DNA of 64,000 bases. It comes from Streptomyces sp. MMG1533 (GTDB lineage Bacteria > Actinomycetota > Actinomycetes > Streptomycetales > Streptomycetaceae). Under the pieces are notes generated by a model that worked only from the letters and a program-made list of their open reading frames with translations, made no database searches and was not told where the DNA came from. Shown piece after piece: positions 46,017 to 54,403 of the stretch. The stretch's first letter is position 1. Every line of letters begins with the position of its first letter. A program made the translations under genes and the position numbers. The DNA lies in assembly GCF_001279775.1 (NCBI RefSeq), contig NZ_LGDG01000247.1:1-64000 (forward strand). Reading direction: 5' to 3'.

Positions 46017-46517
46017 GTGACCCAGACCAGCGAGAACGTCACCTGGCTGACCCAGGAGGCGTACAACCAGCTCAAGGCCGAGCTGGAGTACCTGTCTGGT
46101 CCTGCGCGCACGGAGATCGCCGCCAAGATCGCGGCCGCGCGCGAGGAGGGCGACCTGCGCGAGAACGGCGGGTACCACGCGGCCAAGGAAGAGCAGGGCA
46201 AGCAGGAGCTCCGTGTGCGCCAGCTGACCCAGCTCCTGGACAACGCCAAGGTCGGGGAGGCCCCGGCCTCCGCCGACGGTGCGGTGGCGCCCGGCATGGT
46301 GGTGACGATCGCCTTCGACGGTGACGAGGACGACACGATGACCTTCCTGCTGGCCTCGCGCGAATACGCGAGCGCCGACGTGGAGACGTACTCCCCGCAG
46401 TCCCCGCTGGGCTCCGGCGTGATCGGCCACAAGGTCGGCGAGGACGCCGAGTACGAACTGCCGAACGGCAAGAAGGCCTCGGTGACGATCCTCAAGGCCG
46501 AGCCCTACAGCGGCTGA
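46017..46517 (+). CDS. greA: Transcription elongation factor GreA
   Basis: 166 residues from the GTG at 46017, preceded by GAGGAG; an upstream in-frame start at 45987 is unlikely. The N-terminal coiled coil carries the acidic tip EEGDLRENGGYHAAKEEQG that reaches the RNA polymerase active site and stimulates cleavage of backtracked RNA. The C-terminal FKBP-like domain ends in SPLGSGVIGHKVGEDAEYELPNGKKASVTIL. It stands alone with its own promoter region. Confidence 0.95.
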   Translation: MTQTSENVTWLTQEAYNQLKAELEYLSGPARTEIAAKIAAAREEGDLRENGGYHAAKEEQGKQELRVRQLTQLLDNAKVGEAPASADGAVAPGMVVTIAFDGDEDDTMTFLLASREYASADVETYSPQSPLGSGVIGHKVGEDAEYELPNGKKASVTILKAEPYSG

Positions 46518-46599
46518 CCCGACCCCCCGCACGTCCTTGGCGAGCCCCCGGCGTCCTGCTGACGCCGGGGGCGCCGTCATGCCGTACGCGGCGGCCGGC

Positions 46600-47445
46600 T
46601 CAGGCCGTCGCGGACCGGTACTTCCGCACCGCCAGGGTCCTGAATATGGCGATGATCAGGATCGAGTAGAGCAGCGAGGCCCACACCGGGTGCTCCATCG
46701 GCCAGGCCTCCGAGGTCGAGACCCCGGGATTGCCGAAGAGCACGCGGCAGGCCTGGACCGTGGCGCTGAACGGGTTCCAGTCGGCGACATGGCGCAGCCA
46801 GGGCGTCATCCGGCTGGAGTCCACGAACGCGTTCGAGATGAACGTGACCGGGAACAGCCAGATCAGTCCGCCGGAGGTGGCCGCCTCGGGCGTGCGCACG
46901 GACAGGCCGATCACCGCGCCGATCCAGGTGAACGCGTATCCCGCCAGGAGCAGCAGCCCGAAGGCACCGAGCACCTCGCCCACGCTGGTGTGGGTCCGCC
47001 AGCCGACCAGCAGGGCGACGATCGCCAGCACGAACAGGGTGAGCGCGGTCTGCACCAGGTCGGCGAGCGTCCGTCCGGTCAGCACCGCGCCCCGCGCCAT
47101 GGGCAGTGAGCGGAACCGGTCGATGAGCCCCTTGTGCATGTCGTCGGCGATGCCCGCGCCGGCGCCCGCGGTGGCGAACGTGACCGTCTGGGCGAAGATG
47201 CCCGCCATGAGGAACTCGCGGTAGACGCCGGGGTCGGTGGTGCCGCCGATGTTCATCGACCCGCCGAAGACGTAGCTGAACAGCACCACGAACATGATCG
47301 GCTGGATGAGCCCGAAGATGACCATCTCCGGGATGCGGGACATCCGGATCAGATTGCGTTTGGCGACGACCAGCGAGTCGCGGATCGACTGGGTGACGGG
47401 GTTGGTGGGCGCCGTGATCCGTACGGCGTCGGTGACGGCGCTCAC
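46600..47445 (-). CDS. ABC-2 type exporter permease (DrrB-like)
   Basis: 281 residues from the GTG at 47445, which overlaps the ATPase stop (GTGA). Six hydrophobic segments; family motifs include NLIRMSRIPEMVIFGLIQPIMFVVLFSYVFGG, DRFRSLPMARGAVLTGRTLADL and WLFPVTFISNAFVDSSRMTPWLRHVADWNPFSA. It forms the membrane part of a drug or lipid exporter with the ATPase encoded just upstream. Confidence 0.93.
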   Translation of the reverse strand: MSAVTDAVRITAPTNPVTQSIRDSLVVAKRNLIRMSRIPEMVIFGLIQPIMFVVLFSYVFGGSMNIGGTTDPGVYREFLMAGIFAQTVTFATAGAGAGIADDMHKGLIDRFRSLPMARGAVLTGRTLADLVQTALTLFVLAIVALLVGWRTHTSVGEVLGAFGLLLLAGYAFTWIGAVIGLSVRTPEAATSGGLIWLFPVTFISNAFVDSSRMTPWLRHVADWNPFSATVQACRVLFGNPGVSTSEAWPMEHPVWASLLYSILIIAIFRTLAVRKYRSATA

Positions 47446-48455
47446 TTGGTGGTCTCCTTCTTGTGCCGGCGGTCCTTGGCTTCCTTGGCGGCCGCGCCGT
47501 TCTCCTCGACCTTGGCCTCGGCCACATGGCCCGTCAGGGAGAGGAAGACGTCGTCCAGGGTCGGGCGGCGCAGGCCGATGTCGTCTATCTCGATGCCGCG
47601 GACGTCCAGTTCGCGGATGACCTCGGCGAGGAGCTTCGCGCCGCCGGTGACCGGCACGGTGAGCTTGCGGGTGTGTTCCTCGACGGTGGTGTCGCCCTTG
47701 CCGAAGCCGGCCAGCACCTCGCGGGCGGTCGGGATGTGCTCGCGGTCGTGCACCACGACCTCGACGCGCTCGCCGCCGGTGCGGGCCTTGAGCTGGTCGG
47801 AGGTGCCGCGGGCGATGACACGGCCTTGGTCGACCACGGCGATGTCGTGGGCGAGGTGGTCGGCCTCTTCGAGGTACTGGGTGGTCAGCAGCAGGGTCGT
47901 ACCCCCGGAGACCAACTGCTTGATGACCTCCCACAGCTGCTGGCGGTTGCGCGGGTCGAGGCCGGTCGTGGGCTCGTCCATGAACATCACGGGCGGGGAC
48001 ACGACGAGCGCCGCGGCGAGGTCGAGGCGGCGGCGCATGCCGCCCGAGTAGGTCTTCGCGGGGCGGTCCGCGGCGTCCGCGAGGTGGAACTGCTCCAGCA
48101 GCTCCTCGGCCCGGGCCTTCGCGGCCTTGGCCTTCATCTGGTAGAGCTGGCCGACCATCTGGATGTTCTCGCGGCCGGTGAGGTATTCGTCGACCGCGGC
48201 GAACTGGCCGGACAGGCCGATCGAGCGCCGCACCTGGTCGGGATGCTTCAGTACGTCGATGCCGGCGACGACCGCCTTGCCGCTGTCTGGGCGCAGCAGG
48301 GTCGTCAGACAGCGGACGGTGGTCGTCTTGCCCGCGCCGTTCGGCCCGAGCAGGCCCAGCACGGTGCCCTCGGGGACATCGAGGTCGACGCCGTCCAGAG
48401 CCCTTACGTCGCCGAAGGTCTTGACCAGGCCTTCGGCGTAGATGGCGCCTGGCAT
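47442..48455 (-). CDS. ABC exporter ATPase (DrrA-like)
   Basis: 337 residues from ATG 48455, with GGAGA 7 bases upstream; the in-frame GTG at 48467 lies at that ribosome site. Walker A GLLGPNGAGKTTT, signature YSGGMRRRLDLAAAL, Walker B PPVMFMDEPTTGLDPRNR, and a switch histidine region (LLLTTQYLEEADHLAHDIAV). The C-terminal extension VRGIEIDDIGLRRPTLDDVFLSLTGH is the DrrA-type regulatory domain. It energises export of hydrophobic compounds, perhaps an antibiotic. Two palindromes in its promoter region suggest regulation, but no regulator gene is adjacent. Confidence 0.94.
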   Translation of the reverse strand: MPGAIYAEGLVKTFGDVRALDGVDLDVPEGTVLGLLGPNGAGKTTTVRCLTTLLRPDSGKAVVAGIDVLKHPDQVRRSIGLSGQFAAVDEYLTGRENIQMVGQLYQMKAKAAKARAEELLEQFHLADAADRPAKTYSGGMRRRLDLAAALVVSPPVMFMDEPTTGLDPRNRQQLWEVIKQLVSGGTTLLLTTQYLEEADHLAHDIAVVDQGRVIARGTSDQLKARTGGERVEVVVHDREHIPTAREVLAGFGKGDTTVEEHTRKLTVPVTGGAKLLAEVIRELDVRGIEIDDIGLRRPTLDDVFLSLTGHVAEAKVEENGAAAKEAKDRRHKKETTK

Positions 48456-48529
48456 ATGAGTCTCCACGTCGTTGAGGAATCTTCAGAAAGCCTAGATATG
48501 TGCATTTTGTTCCGCTTGCCGGGTGACAC

Positions 48530-48586
48530 GTCGATGGATACACATCGACGAGTGGATGCGACACACCATAACGCGATGTATCGCGT
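48530..48586. promoter_or_regulatory. Two operator-like palindromes upstream of the Drr-type exporter
   Basis: GTCGATG-N6-CATCGAC (48530-48549) and ACGCGAT-GT-ATCGCGT (48571-48586), both perfect, in the 188-bp gap between the exporter start (48455) and the ilvA stop. They share the core CGATG/ATCG and are spaced 39 bp centre to centre. The region is locally A/T-rich, as a promoter would be. A PadR-, MarR- or TetR-type repressor could bind both sites. Confidence 0.6.
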
Positions 48587-48643
48587 CTCTCAATGGACTT
48601 TCCCGAACGGGTGACGAAACGGGTGACGAGGAGTCGTCCGCTC

Positions 48644-49873
48644 TCAGCCGATGACCGTGTAGCCCGCTTCGCGCAGAGCCTGGCCGACCTCGGCGCAGTG
48701 CGCCGGCCCCTTCGTCTCCAGGTGCAGCTCGACCTCCGCCTCCGTGAGCCCGAGCCGTGGATCGGTCCGTACGTGGCCCACATCGAGGACGTTAGCGTCC
48801 ACCACTGACAACACCCCGAGAAGCGTCGCGAGGGCACCGGGGCGGTCCGTCAGCCGGAGGCGTACGGCCAGGTAGCGGCCCTGCGCGGCCAGGCCGTGGG
48901 TCAGGACGCGCTGCATCAGCAGCGGGTCGACGTTGCCGCCGGACAACAGCGCCACGACCGGCCCCTCGAAGGAACCGGGGTCGCTCAGCAGCGCGGCGAC
49001 CGGGCTCGCCCCGGCCGGCTCGACGACCAGCTTGGCCCGCTCCAGGCACAGCAGCAGCCCGGTGGACAGCTCGTCCTCCGTCACCGTGCGCACCTCGTCC
49101 ACCAGGTCGCCGATGATCCCGAACGGCACGTCGCCGGGCCGCCCGACCTTGATGCCGTCGGCCATCGTCGCCGGGTTCTCGATCGACACCGGGCGCCCGG
49201 CCGCCAGCGAGGGCGGGTACGCCGCCGCGCCCGCCGCCTGCACGCCCACGATCCGCACGTCCGGCCGCAGGGTCTTCACCGCGATCGCGATGCCGGCCGC
49301 GAGCCCGCCCCCGCCGATGCCCACGACGATCGTGCGCACCTCGGGACACTGCTCCAGGATCTCCAGGCCGACCGTGCCCTGACCTGCGATGATGTCAGGG
49401 TGGTCGAAAGGGTGGATGAACACCGCACCGGTCGCCTCCGCGTACTCCTGCGCGGCGGCCAGCGTCTCGTCGACCACCTGGCCGTGCAGGCGCACCTCGG
49501 CGCCGTACTCCTTCGTGGCGCTGATCTTCGGCAGCGGGGCACCCTTCGGCATGAACACCGTGGAACGCACGCCGAGCAGAGACGACGCCAACGCCACGCC
49601 CTGGGCGTGATTGCCCGCGCTCGCGGCGACGACACCGGCGGCCCGCTCCTCGGGCAGCAGTCCGGCGATCCGGACATAGGCGCCGCGCAGCTTGAACGAT
49701 CCCGTTCGCTGGAGGTTCTCGCACTTGAAGTGGACCGGCGCGCCGACCAGCTGGGTCAGGTGTCGGCTGCCCTCCATCGCGGTCACCCGCGACACGCCCG
49801 AGAGCATCTTCTGGGCACCGCGCACGTCGTCGAGCGTCACCGGTGGCACGGAGGGGGCCTCACGGTAGTTCAT
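48644..49873 (-). CDS. ilvA: Threonine ammonia-lyase (threonine dehydratase) with C-terminal ACT-like domain
   Basis: 409 residues. The PLP lysine is in RTGSFKLRGAYVR; other motifs are AASAGNHAQGVALAS, VVGIGGGGLAAGIAIAVK (phosphate loop) and VALLSGGNVDPLLM. The C-terminal 75 residues form an ACT-like regulatory domain (VRLRLTDRPGALATLLGVLSVVDANVLDVGHVR). It converts threonine to 2-oxobutyrate, the first step towards isoleucine and a source of branched acyl starters. It is divergent from the MarR gene and lies in the same neighbourhood as metB. Confidence 0.95.
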   Translation of the reverse strand: MNYREAPSVPPVTLDDVRGAQKMLSGVSRVTAMEGSRHLTQLVGAPVHFKCENLQRTGSFKLRGAYVRIAGLLPEERAAGVVAASAGNHAQGVALASSLLGVRSTVFMPKGAPLPKISATKEYGAEVRLHGQVVDETLAAAQEYAEATGAVFIHPFDHPDIIAGQGTVGLEILEQCPEVRTIVVGIGGGGLAAGIAIAVKTLRPDVRIVGVQAAGAAAYPPSLAAGRPVSIENPATMADGIKVGRPGDVPFGIIGDLVDEVRTVTEDELSTGLLLCLERAKLVVEPAGASPVAALLSDPGSFEGPVVALLSGGNVDPLLMQRVLTHGLAAQGRYLAVRLRLTDRPGALATLLGVLSVVDANVLDVGHVRTDPRLGLTEAEVELHLETKGPAHCAEVGQALREAGYTVIG

Positions 49874-50018
49874 GACTCAAGTCTCGCAGTTCACACGCGC
49901 GGACCTCCTGTGTGACCAACCTCCGAGACTGGTTTGCCCAGCCCCGGTACGGCCCGCCTCCGGGCCGCGTACCCTGTCCCCCAATCCAGCAGCCCTTTCA
50001 CGAAGTGAGCCCCCGGCC

Positions 50019-50543
50019 ATGCCCACAACACCTGAAATGTCGATGGACATGACGACCGTCGGTGACAGCGGTCTCCTCGACACGCTGCAGCACGAGGTGG
50101 CGGTGTTCGCCCGACGTGCCGAACAGACCCGGCTCGGCGGGGTGGGGCAGGTGCGCAACTCCATGGACCGCGCCGCGTACCTGCTGCTCAACCGGCTCGA
50201 CAAGGAAGGCCCGATGGGCGTCAAGGCGCTCGCCGCGAGCATGGGGATCGACTCGTCGACGGTCACCCGTCAGGTGGCTCCGCTCGTCGACACCGGGCTC
50301 GTCAAGCGGACCTCGCACCCCGAGGACGGGCGGGCGGTGGTGCTCCAGTTGTCCCCGCGCGGGCTGTCGCGCCTGGAGGAAGTGCGCTCGTCCCGGCGTC
50401 AGTTGATGGCCGAGCTGACACACGACTGGGCGCCCGAGGAGCGCGAGGCGTTCTGCACGCTCCTCACGCGCTTCAACACCGCCCTCTCCGCGCGGATGGC
50501 GACCCAGGACGTTCCGGGGGCGGACGCGCCGTCGGCCTCCTGA
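50019..50543 (+). CDS. MarR-family transcriptional regulator
   Basis: 174 residues from ATG 50019; the longer in-frame start at 49872 overlaps the ilvA start and is unlikely. The winged helix is clear: RAAYLLLNRLDKEGPMGVKALAASMGIDSSTVTRQVAPLVDTGLVKRTSHPEDGRAVVLQLSPRG. N- and C-terminal helices (LLDTLQHEVAVFARRAEQ, EREAFCTLLTRFNTAL) form the dimer interface. The target is unknown; the divergent ilvA and the exporter at 46600-48455 are close candidates. Confidence 0.92.
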   Translation: MPTTPEMSMDMTTVGDSGLLDTLQHEVAVFARRAEQTRLGGVGQVRNSMDRAAYLLLNRLDKEGPMGVKALAASMGIDSSTVTRQVAPLVDTGLVKRTSHPEDGRAVVLQLSPRGLSRLEEVRSSRRQLMAELTHDWAPEEREAFCTLLTRFNTALSARMATQDVPGADAPSAS

Positions 50544-50710
50544 ACGACGGCTCCCCGCACACCTCCAAGGCCGCCTCGGCCGTGCGCGGCTCTTGACCAA
50601 CGGGCCGCGCCTGGCCTCATATGAGACCGGGTCCCAGTCGTACGCGCCCTTTCGCCTCGCGTACGCGGCCGGACCCGTTCCCTCAGGATCGCCCTCAGGC
50701 GGGAGGCGCG

Positions 50711-51214
50711 GTGAGGCAACGGCAAGCGGCCCAGGTCGCCCGTCGGGCCCGGGAGTTCGAGGCGTTCGTCGCGGGCGCGGCCGGGCGGCTGCTGCACGCC
50801 GCCACGCTCCTCACGGCGGAGGAGCCGCACGACAACCCGCGCGCGCGACGCCTGCTGACGCTGGCTCTCGCCCACACGTACGCGTCCTGGGACCGGCTGC
50901 GCGGCGAGGACCCGTACGACCGGGCCCGCCAATACCTGGCCACCCGCTTCGCGCGCGGGGCGTGGCACCAGTACGGGGGGCTGGTCCGGACCCGTCGGCA
51001 CCCGGCCGGCGTCCTGGCCCGGCTCACCCCGCAGGAACGCCTGATCCTCGTCCTCAGGTTGTACGAGGGCGTCGCCGAGGAGCAGGCGGCGGCACTTCTC
51101 GGCCTCCCCGTGGAACGCGTCCGCACCCTCTGCGACCGGGCGACGGCGACCCTGCTGCATCCGCCGCGTGGCCCTGCGCCGTCGGTGGCGGGGCCGAGGG
51201 TGGCGCCGTCATGA
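50711..51214 (+). CDS. Small sigma-70-region-4-like protein (ECF-type)
   Basis: 167 residues from the GTG at 50711, which has GGGAGG 4 bases upstream; the in-frame extension to 50621 is unneeded. The C-terminal half looks like sigma region 4: LARLTPQERLILVLRLYEGVAEEQAAALLGLPVERVRTLCDRATATLL, the helix-turn-helix that binds the -35 element. The N-terminal half (VARRAREFEAFVAGAAGRLLHAATLLT) is like region 2 but shorter and lacks the clear RPxxWL-type motif. A short membrane protein follows, which could be its anti-sigma partner. Confidence 0.8.
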   Translation: MRQRQAAQVARRAREFEAFVAGAAGRLLHAATLLTAEEPHDNPRARRLLTLALAHTYASWDRLRGEDPYDRARQYLATRFARGAWHQYGGLVRTRRHPAGVLARLTPQERLILVLRLYEGVAEEQAAALLGLPVERVRTLCDRATATLLHPPRGPAPSVAGPRVAPS

Positions 51215-51281
51215 GGCGGCCGCATGACGCAGCCGTGGAGCGGATCGGCGGCGCACGATGGCCCGTCTGCCGGAGGTGGGT

Positions 51282-51530
51282 GTGAACCGGCCGGAGCGGG
51301 AGGCCACCGTGCGGCGGATCATGGACCGGTCCGTGCCGTCCGTGCCGCCGGAGCTGTACGGGGAGGTCGTGCGGCGCGGCGGCCGCATGCTGCGGCGCAG
51401 GAGGGCCGCCCGGCGTCTGCTGTGGCTGCTGCTCGCCGCCGTGGTCGTCGCCTTCGTCGTGTGGGCGCTCATGGTCCAGCCCTGGGTGGAGCCGCCGTCG
51501 GAGACGACTCCACCGCTCACTGACTGGTGA
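51282..51530 (+). CDS. Small single-pass membrane protein, possible partner of the sigma-like protein
   Basis: 82 residues from the GTG at 51282, chosen because GGAGG lies 5 bases ahead; ATG 51258 in the same frame has no ribosome site. A helical N-terminus (REATVRRIMDRSVPSVPPELYGEVVRRGGRML) and Arg-rich stretch precede one helix (LLWLLLAAVVVAFVVWALMV), with a short outside tail. It lies 67 bases after the sigma-like gene. The shape, a cytoplasmic helical domain then one helix, is compatible with an anti-sigma factor but lacks a zinc (ZAS) motif. Confidence 0.75.
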   Translation: MNRPEREATVRRIMDRSVPSVPPELYGEVVRRGGRMLRRRRAARRLLWLLLAAVVVAFVVWALMVQPWVEPPSETTPPLTDW

Positions 51531-51554
51531 GCCCGCCAGGCACGTCCGGCGACC

Positions 51555-51703
51555 AGGGCCTGTCCGGCGGACCGGGTCGCAGGAAATCGGCGGCTCGAGC
51601 GAAGTCGGGAGTGGGGGAGCCGGCCACCGACGACAACGCCGCAGATCGGCATGCCGGGCCCCAAGTCTGCGGACCGAGGAGCATGATCCGCCGGACAGGC
51701 CCT
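51555..51703. mobile_element. 149-bp miniature inverted-repeat element (MITE-like)
   Basis: Perfect 17-bp terminal inverted repeats: AGGGCCTGTCCGGCGGA (51555-51571) and its complement at 51687-51703. No coding capacity inside. The terminal sequence, and the GGAGCATGATCCGCC just inside the right end, look like insertion-sequence ends seen in streptomycetes, so this is probably a non-autonomous derivative. The right end supplies the first two bases of the metB stop codon (51702-51704). It may double as a bidirectional terminator between the convergent genes. Confidence 0.82.
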
Positions 51704-52856
51704 ACCCGAGCGCCTGCTTGAGGTCCTCCAGGAGGTCCTCGACGTTCTCGATGCCCACGGACAGGCGTACGAGGTCGGCGGGCACCTCCAGGGCCGAGCC
51801 GGCGGCGGACGCGTGCGTCATGCGTCCGGGGTGCTCGATCAGGGACTCGACGCCGCCCAGGGACTCGCCGAGCGTGAACACCTTGGCGCGGTTGCAGACC
51901 TCGACGGCCGCCTCCTCGCCGCCCGCGACCTGGAAGGAGACCATGCCGCCGAATGCCCGCATCTGCTTGGCGGCGACCTCGTGACCGGGGTGCTCGGGCA
52001 GACCCGGGTACAGAACGTTCGTCACGCGTGCGTGCCGGGTCAGCATGTCGGCGACCTTGGTGGCGTTCTCGCTGTGCCGGTCCATGCGCACCGACAGCGT
52101 CTTCGTGCCGCGCAGCACCAGCCACGAGTCGAAGGGCCCGGCGACCGCGCCCATCGCGTTCTGGTGGTACGCCAGCTCCTCGCCGAGCTCCGGGTCACTG
52201 ACGATCAGGGCGCCGCCGACGACGTCCGAGTGGCCGCCCATGTACTTGGTCAGCGAGTGCACCACGACGTCCGCACCGAGCGACAGCGGCTGCTGCAGGT
52301 ACGGCGTGGCGAAGGTGTTGTCGACGACGAGCCGAGCGCCCGCGTCCCGGGCGATCTGGGCGACGGTGGCGATGTCGGTGATGCCGAGCAGCGGGTTGGA
52401 GGGGGTCTCCACCCACACCGCCTTGGTCTTCGGGGTGATGGCGGCGCGTACCGCGGCCGGGTCGCTGGTGTCGGCGACCGACCACTCCACGCCCCACCGC
52501 GAGACGACCTTCGCGAAGAGGCGGAACGTACCGCCGTACGCGTCGTTGGGGATGACCACGTGGTCGCCGGGGCTGAGCAGCGTACGCAACAGGCAGTCCT
52601 CGGCCGCCAGTCCGGACGCGAACGCGAGACCGCGGCGGCCGCCCTCCAGGGCCGCGAGGTTCTCCTCCAGGGCCGTCCTGGTCGGGTTGGCGCTGCGGCT
52701 GTACTCGTAGCCGCCGCGCAGGCCGCCGACGCCGTCCTGCTTGTAGGTCGAGACCTGGTAGATCGGCGGGACGACCGCGCCGGTGAGGGGATCCGCGGTG
52801 TTGCCCGCGTGGATCGCGAGAGTCTCGAAGTGCTGACTGATGTGCCTGTCGCTCAT
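51702..52856 (-). CDS. metB: Cystathionine gamma-synthase / gamma-lyase-type PLP enzyme
   Basis: 384 residues from ATG 52856; the in-frame extension to 53129 is noncoding. Cys/Met-metabolism PLP motifs: PPIYQVSTYKQDGVGGLRGGYEYSRSANPTRTALE, ALEGGRRGLAFASGLAAE, DAYGGTFRL, LVVDNTFATPYLQQPLSLGADVVVHSLTKYMGGHSD (PLP lysine in SLTKY) and SLGGVESLIEHPGRMTH. It joins cysteine and O-acylhomoserine to cystathionine; actinobacterial members can also act as lyases. The stop codon coincides with the tip of the mobile element, so the original C-terminus may have been slightly different. Confidence 0.93.
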   Translation of the reverse strand: MSDRHISQHFETLAIHAGNTADPLTGAVVPPIYQVSTYKQDGVGGLRGGYEYSRSANPTRTALEENLAALEGGRRGLAFASGLAAEDCLLRTLLSPGDHVVIPNDAYGGTFRLFAKVVSRWGVEWSVADTSDPAAVRAAITPKTKAVWVETPSNPLLGITDIATVAQIARDAGARLVVDNTFATPYLQQPLSLGADVVVHSLTKYMGGHSDVVGGALIVSDPELGEELAYHQNAMGAVAGPFDSWLVLRGTKTLSVRMDRHSENATKVADMLTRHARVTNVLYPGLPEHPGHEVAAKQMRAFGGMVSFQVAGGEEAAVEVCNRAKVFTLGESLGGVESLIEHPGRMTHASAAGSALEVPADLVRLSVGIENVEDLLEDLKQALG

Positions 52857-53049
52857 GGGCACCGAGCGTAGTGCGCTCGCGGGCGTGATGAGGGACGGCG
52901 AGGTCGGCGGGGTGACGGCGGGGCCGCACGGGCGCCTGAGGGCGCAGGCACAAGGGCCCCGAATGTTTTCCACAGGCCGTCGTCGAGAGTTTTCCACAGG
53001 GCGCCGACCGGGTTGGCCAATTGTCGGAGACGTCTGGAACCCTTGAGAC

Positions 53050-54168
53050 ATGGAAATTCTCTGGGTCCTGATGGCACTGGTCATGCTCGGCTTCGTGCTG
53101 CTCCCCTTCATGCGGCGCAGGCGCGGCATGATCGAGCAGGTACCGCCCGGCCACCCGGACGCCGCGGACCCGGCGAACTACGGCTTCGTGCAGCAGGAGG
53201 AGCTGGACGTCCGGATGCCCGGTCCCGACCAGGACCTGGAGGAGGTACTGGATCTGGTGCAGCGCACCCAGGACTACCGGGCGGCGGCCCAGCTCCTCGC
53301 CGGCACGGAGGCCGCGGGCGAGCTGCGCTGGCAGCGCGTGCAGGCCTTCGCGGGCGCCGCCTCGCTGGAGCTGCGACAGCGGCCCGGCGGGGTGAGCGAG
53401 ACGCCGGGCGGGCAGTGGCTGCGGGTGTGGCGGACCGAGGCGCCCAAGGACGCGGGCGGCGCGGCGGTGCACGCGGAGTTCCTGGTCCAGCAGGCGTGGC
53501 GGACGTCGACGCCGGGCACGGACGAGTTCCGGATCATCATGGAGGAGGCGCAGGCGGCGGTCGGCGACGCGGCGCTGCTGGCCCCGGGCGACCCGATCCC
53601 GTACCTCGTCGAGCTCTCGGTGGCCCGCGGACTGGCGTACTCCCAGCCGGAGTTCGAGCAGCTCTGGCTGAAGATCCTGGACCGTGCCCCGAACCACCTG
53701 GGGGCGCATCTGGCCGCCCTGCACTACTGGTGCGAGAAGTGGCACGGCTCGCGCGAGCAGGCGTACGGCTTCGCGGAGGCGGCGGCCGCGAGAGCCCCCC
53801 GGGGGTCCCTGCTGGCGGCCATGCCTCTCTTCGCGGTCTTCGAGCACCTCCCCGAGGTGAACCTGGTCAGCGGCTTCTACCAGAGCGAGGTCGTGACGAA
53901 GGCGATCCACGGCGCACTGCACGCCGTCCACTCGGCCCGCACCGACGACCCGATGTCGGCGCACGTCCGCCATCTGCTGGTCTTCTTCCTGGTGCGCGCC
54001 GAGCGCTGGGCGGAGGCGATGAGCCAGCTCGTCCACATCGACGGCCATGTCGGCGCCCTCCCCTGGACCCTGTCCCCCGACCCCGCCGCGGAGTTCGCGG
54101 TCTACCGGGCACTGGCGGTCGCGGGCTACGAGGCCAACGGCGGGAGCCCGGCGACACTGCCGCACTGA
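53050..54168 (+). CDS. Membrane-anchored helical-repeat protein (DUF4034-like), copy 1
   Basis: 372 residues. One N-terminal helix (ILWVLMALVMLGFVLLPFMRRRRG) anchors a large helical domain in the cytoplasm. The family core is seen in YLVELSVARGLAYSQPEFEQLWLKILDRAPNHLGAHLAALHYWCEKWHGSREQAYGFAEAAAARAPRGSL and LVHIDGHVGALPW. The protein encoded at 56028 has the same order of motifs (YWCAKWRGSEKLAREFAASAAGRAPLGSL, LVDGYVDALPW), so the two are paralogues. An M48 protease gene lies between them. I associate the domain with DUF4034; no enzymatic motif is visible. Confidence 0.82.
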   Translation: MEILWVLMALVMLGFVLLPFMRRRRGMIEQVPPGHPDAADPANYGFVQQEELDVRMPGPDQDLEEVLDLVQRTQDYRAAAQLLAGTEAAGELRWQRVQAFAGAASLELRQRPGGVSETPGGQWLRVWRTEAPKDAGGAAVHAEFLVQQAWRTSTPGTDEFRIIMEEAQAAVGDAALLAPGDPIPYLVELSVARGLAYSQPEFEQLWLKILDRAPNHLGAHLAALHYWCEKWHGSREQAYGFAEAAAARAPRGSLLAAMPLFAVFEHLPEVNLVSGFYQSEVVTKAIHGALHAVHSARTDDPMSAHVRHLLVFFLVRAERWAEAMSQLVHIDGHVGALPWTLSPDPAAEFAVYRALAVAGYEANGGSPATLPH

Positions 54169-54403
54169 GGGCGTCCGCGGCGTAGCCCCTCACCGGGCAG
54201 GTCGTGCGTCTGGGGAGCCCTCACCAGGCAGGCATGGGGCGGTGCCCCGAATTCGTCTTGCCTCGTGACGGATCGGTCGGTCATACTCCGCCGTTACACC
54301 CGTGTTGGTCATGAGCACGTCCCGTGCTTCTCCGACCACCGGGCCGTTTCACGATCGATTTCTTCCGATCTTCGGATCCGTCCTGTGGGGGGACCTCTGC
54401 CCG

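Noticed and set aside
51258..51281. ATG 51258 as the start of the small membrane protein
   Set aside because: No ribosome-binding sequence, whereas GTG 51282 has GGAGG at ideal spacing.
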